Shown here piece after piece: positions 63,151-64,000 of a stretch of 64,000 nucleotides of DNA; position 1 is the stretch's first letter, and every line of letters starts with the position of its first letter. Both the position numbers and the translations under genes were made by a program. The stretch spans positions 62,001 through 126,000 of the forward strand of contig JBFLYK010000008.1 of assembly GCA_040756995.1 (NCBI GenBank). The letters run 5' to 3'. The notes under the pieces were generated by a model. It ran no database searches. It was not told the DNA's origin and worked only from the letters and a program-made list of their open reading frames with translations. The stretch comes from BP-133 sp040756995 (GTDB lineage Bacteria; Actinomycetota; Acidimicrobiia; IMCC26256; BP-133).

Positions 63151-63906
63151 CTACTTCTTCCCGATCGTCTTTTCCACGTAGGCGGCGATGGCCGCCATTG
63201 TCTGGGGCGACTTCCACACCTCGAACATCTCGGCATCACGCTGGCGGCCGGTCGAATCCACCTCGGTCCAGAACCGGTCCCGGAGGGAATGTTTGGCGTG
63301 GGTGAAGGCGGCCGGGACGAGCGCCGCCAGCTGCTCGGCCTTGGCGACGGCCCGGTCGAGCAACTCGGCCTCGGGGACGACCTCGTCGATCAGACCGCGC
63401 CGCTGCGCCTCGGCCGGCAGCAGCGTGGCGCCGCTGTAGATCAGATCGGCGACGCCGGTATCGCCGGTGGCGCAGCGGACGGCAGCCAGCGCGCTGGCCG
63501 GGAACGCCACGCCGAGGAGGATCTCCGGAAAGCCGATGCGGCCTTTCCCGTCGGCCATGATCCGGTGGTCGGCGCAGCAGGCGATGATGCCGCCGCCCGC
63601 GATCGCATGCCCGTTGACGGCGGCCACCACCGGACGCCGGTAGGCGAAGAGATCGTCGAAGGCCCCGGACAGCGCGGGGATGAAATCGGCCACGTAGGCG
63701 TCGCCGCCCTCGAGGATCCGGAAGAGATCCACGCCGGCCGAGAAAGCCGGACCCGTCCCGGTCAGGACCAGGGCGCTGCCCTCGTCGGAGAGCTCGGCCA
63801 GCTCGGCCCGCAGGGCCACGAGGAACTCGAGGTCGAGGGCGCTCACCGGGCCGTGGTCGAAGCGCACGACGGTGACGTTGTCGGAGACCTGCTTGCGTTC
63901 GATCAT
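63151..63906 (-). CDS. Enoyl-CoA hydratase/isomerase family protein
   Basis: A crotonase-fold enzyme of 251 residues: LTGTGPAFSAGVDL forms the first oxyanion-hole segment and AVNGHAIAGGGIIACCADHRI the second, with GFPEILLGVAFP carrying the catalytic-site Glu. ATG 63906 gives TGATG coupling with the nadE stop; ATG 63918 would overlap it. Substrate not known. Confidence 0.87.
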   Translation of the reverse strand: MIERKQVSDNVTVVRFDHGPVSALDLEFLVALRAELAELSDEGSALVLTGTGPAFSAGVDLFRILEGGDAYVADFIPALSGAFDDLFAYRRPVVAAVNGHAIAGGGIIACCADHRIMADGKGRIGFPEILLGVAFPASALAAVRCATGDTGVADLIYSGATLLPAEAQRRGLIDEVVPEAELLDRAVAKAEQLAALVPAAFTHAKHSLRDRFWTEVDSTGRQRDAEMFEVWKSPQTMAAIAAYVEKTIGKK

Positions 63907-64000
63907 CAGCCCGTCCATCCGTTCGTGATCGGGAGCCGGCGGTCCTTACCGAAGGCCTTGGGCGACACCCGGACCCCGGGCGGGGCCTGGCGGCGCTTGT
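63906..64000 (-). CDS. nadE: NAD+ synthetase C-terminus (partial)
   Basis: The last 30 or so codons enter from the right edge, reading KRRQAPPGVRVSPKAFGKD and RRLPITNGW before the stop at 63906-63908. This is the typical C-terminus of glutamine-dependent NAD+ synthetase (P2 loop region), the final enzyme of NAD+ synthesis. The start lies beyond the window. Confidence 0.8.
   Translation of the reverse strand, partial: KRRQAPPGVRVSPKAFGKDRRLPITNGWTG

Overview
The window is a high-GC (roughly 70 %) bacterial chromosome segment, almost certainly from an actinobacterium and probably from the Acidimicrobiia. The evidence is the purS-purQ-purL type of purine synthesis, a SigR/RsrA-like thiol-stress pair, class E type sortases, a Tad cluster and a KimA-CeoB-CeoC-OB-fold block laid out as in mycobacteria, many GTG/TTG starts, 4-nt stop/start overlaps, and several starts placed as for leaderless transcripts. 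No insertion sequence, phage or CRISPR array was seen. The density is chromosomal housekeeping; only one intergenic stretch exceeds 300 bases (48886-49209).

Layout. 1-4379: Na+/solute symporter (small and large subunits), a CPA2-type antiporter and a small membrane protein on +, facing a DnaQ-like exonuclease and a cNMP/CBS/DUF294 regulator on -. 6261-7109: PHP phosphoesterase. 7106-24545: a long minus-strand block for purine, folate and tRNA/proteostasis functions. Read in transcription order it is sigR, rsrA, small membrane protein, zinicin-like metallopeptidase, tilS, hpt, ftsH, folE, folP, a dual-specificity-phosphatase-like protein, purA, purD, purB, purC, purS, purQ, pyrE. A lower-GC plus-strand hypothetical gene then separates these from purL. 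24601-26530: an SDR and an acetamidase/formamidase, divergent. 26556-34042: tRNA-Thr, holB, tmk, an MFS exporter, topA, a DedA protein and ppk2. 34141-42769: two convergent membrane pyrophosphatases of opposite K+ signature, a KimA-like K+ importer, CeoB/CeoC TrkA-type regulators and an OB-fold protein. 42808-45120: MrfA/Hrq1-like helicase.

45145-53277 is the most striking region: two tandem copies of a three-gene minus-strand module. Each copy holds a large secreted LPRTG-anchored protein, a strong hairpin, a class E type sortase and, translationally coupled to the sortase, a secreted fibronectin-III-like protein with a C-terminal membrane anchor. It looks like a duplicated, dedicated surface-display system. 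It is followed by a compact Tad (Flp pilus) operon (53419-57220), a divergent HAD phosphatase and a D-cysteine desulfhydrase-like enzyme, a 24-residue membrane peptide, a tRNA-Sec gene with a 19-bp hairpin, a principal-type sigma factor, a small monooxygenase, and a minus operon of nadE (3' end), an enoyl-CoA hydratase, two ferritin-like paralogues (one with altered metal ligands) and an unknown protein.

How the parts fit: the middle of the window links ion energetics (PPases, K+ uptake, polyphosphate kinase), and the right half is dominated by cell-surface machinery (sortases and Tad pilus). All coordinates were read by eye. Starts marked as alternatives rest on overlap and Shine-Dalgarno context only.
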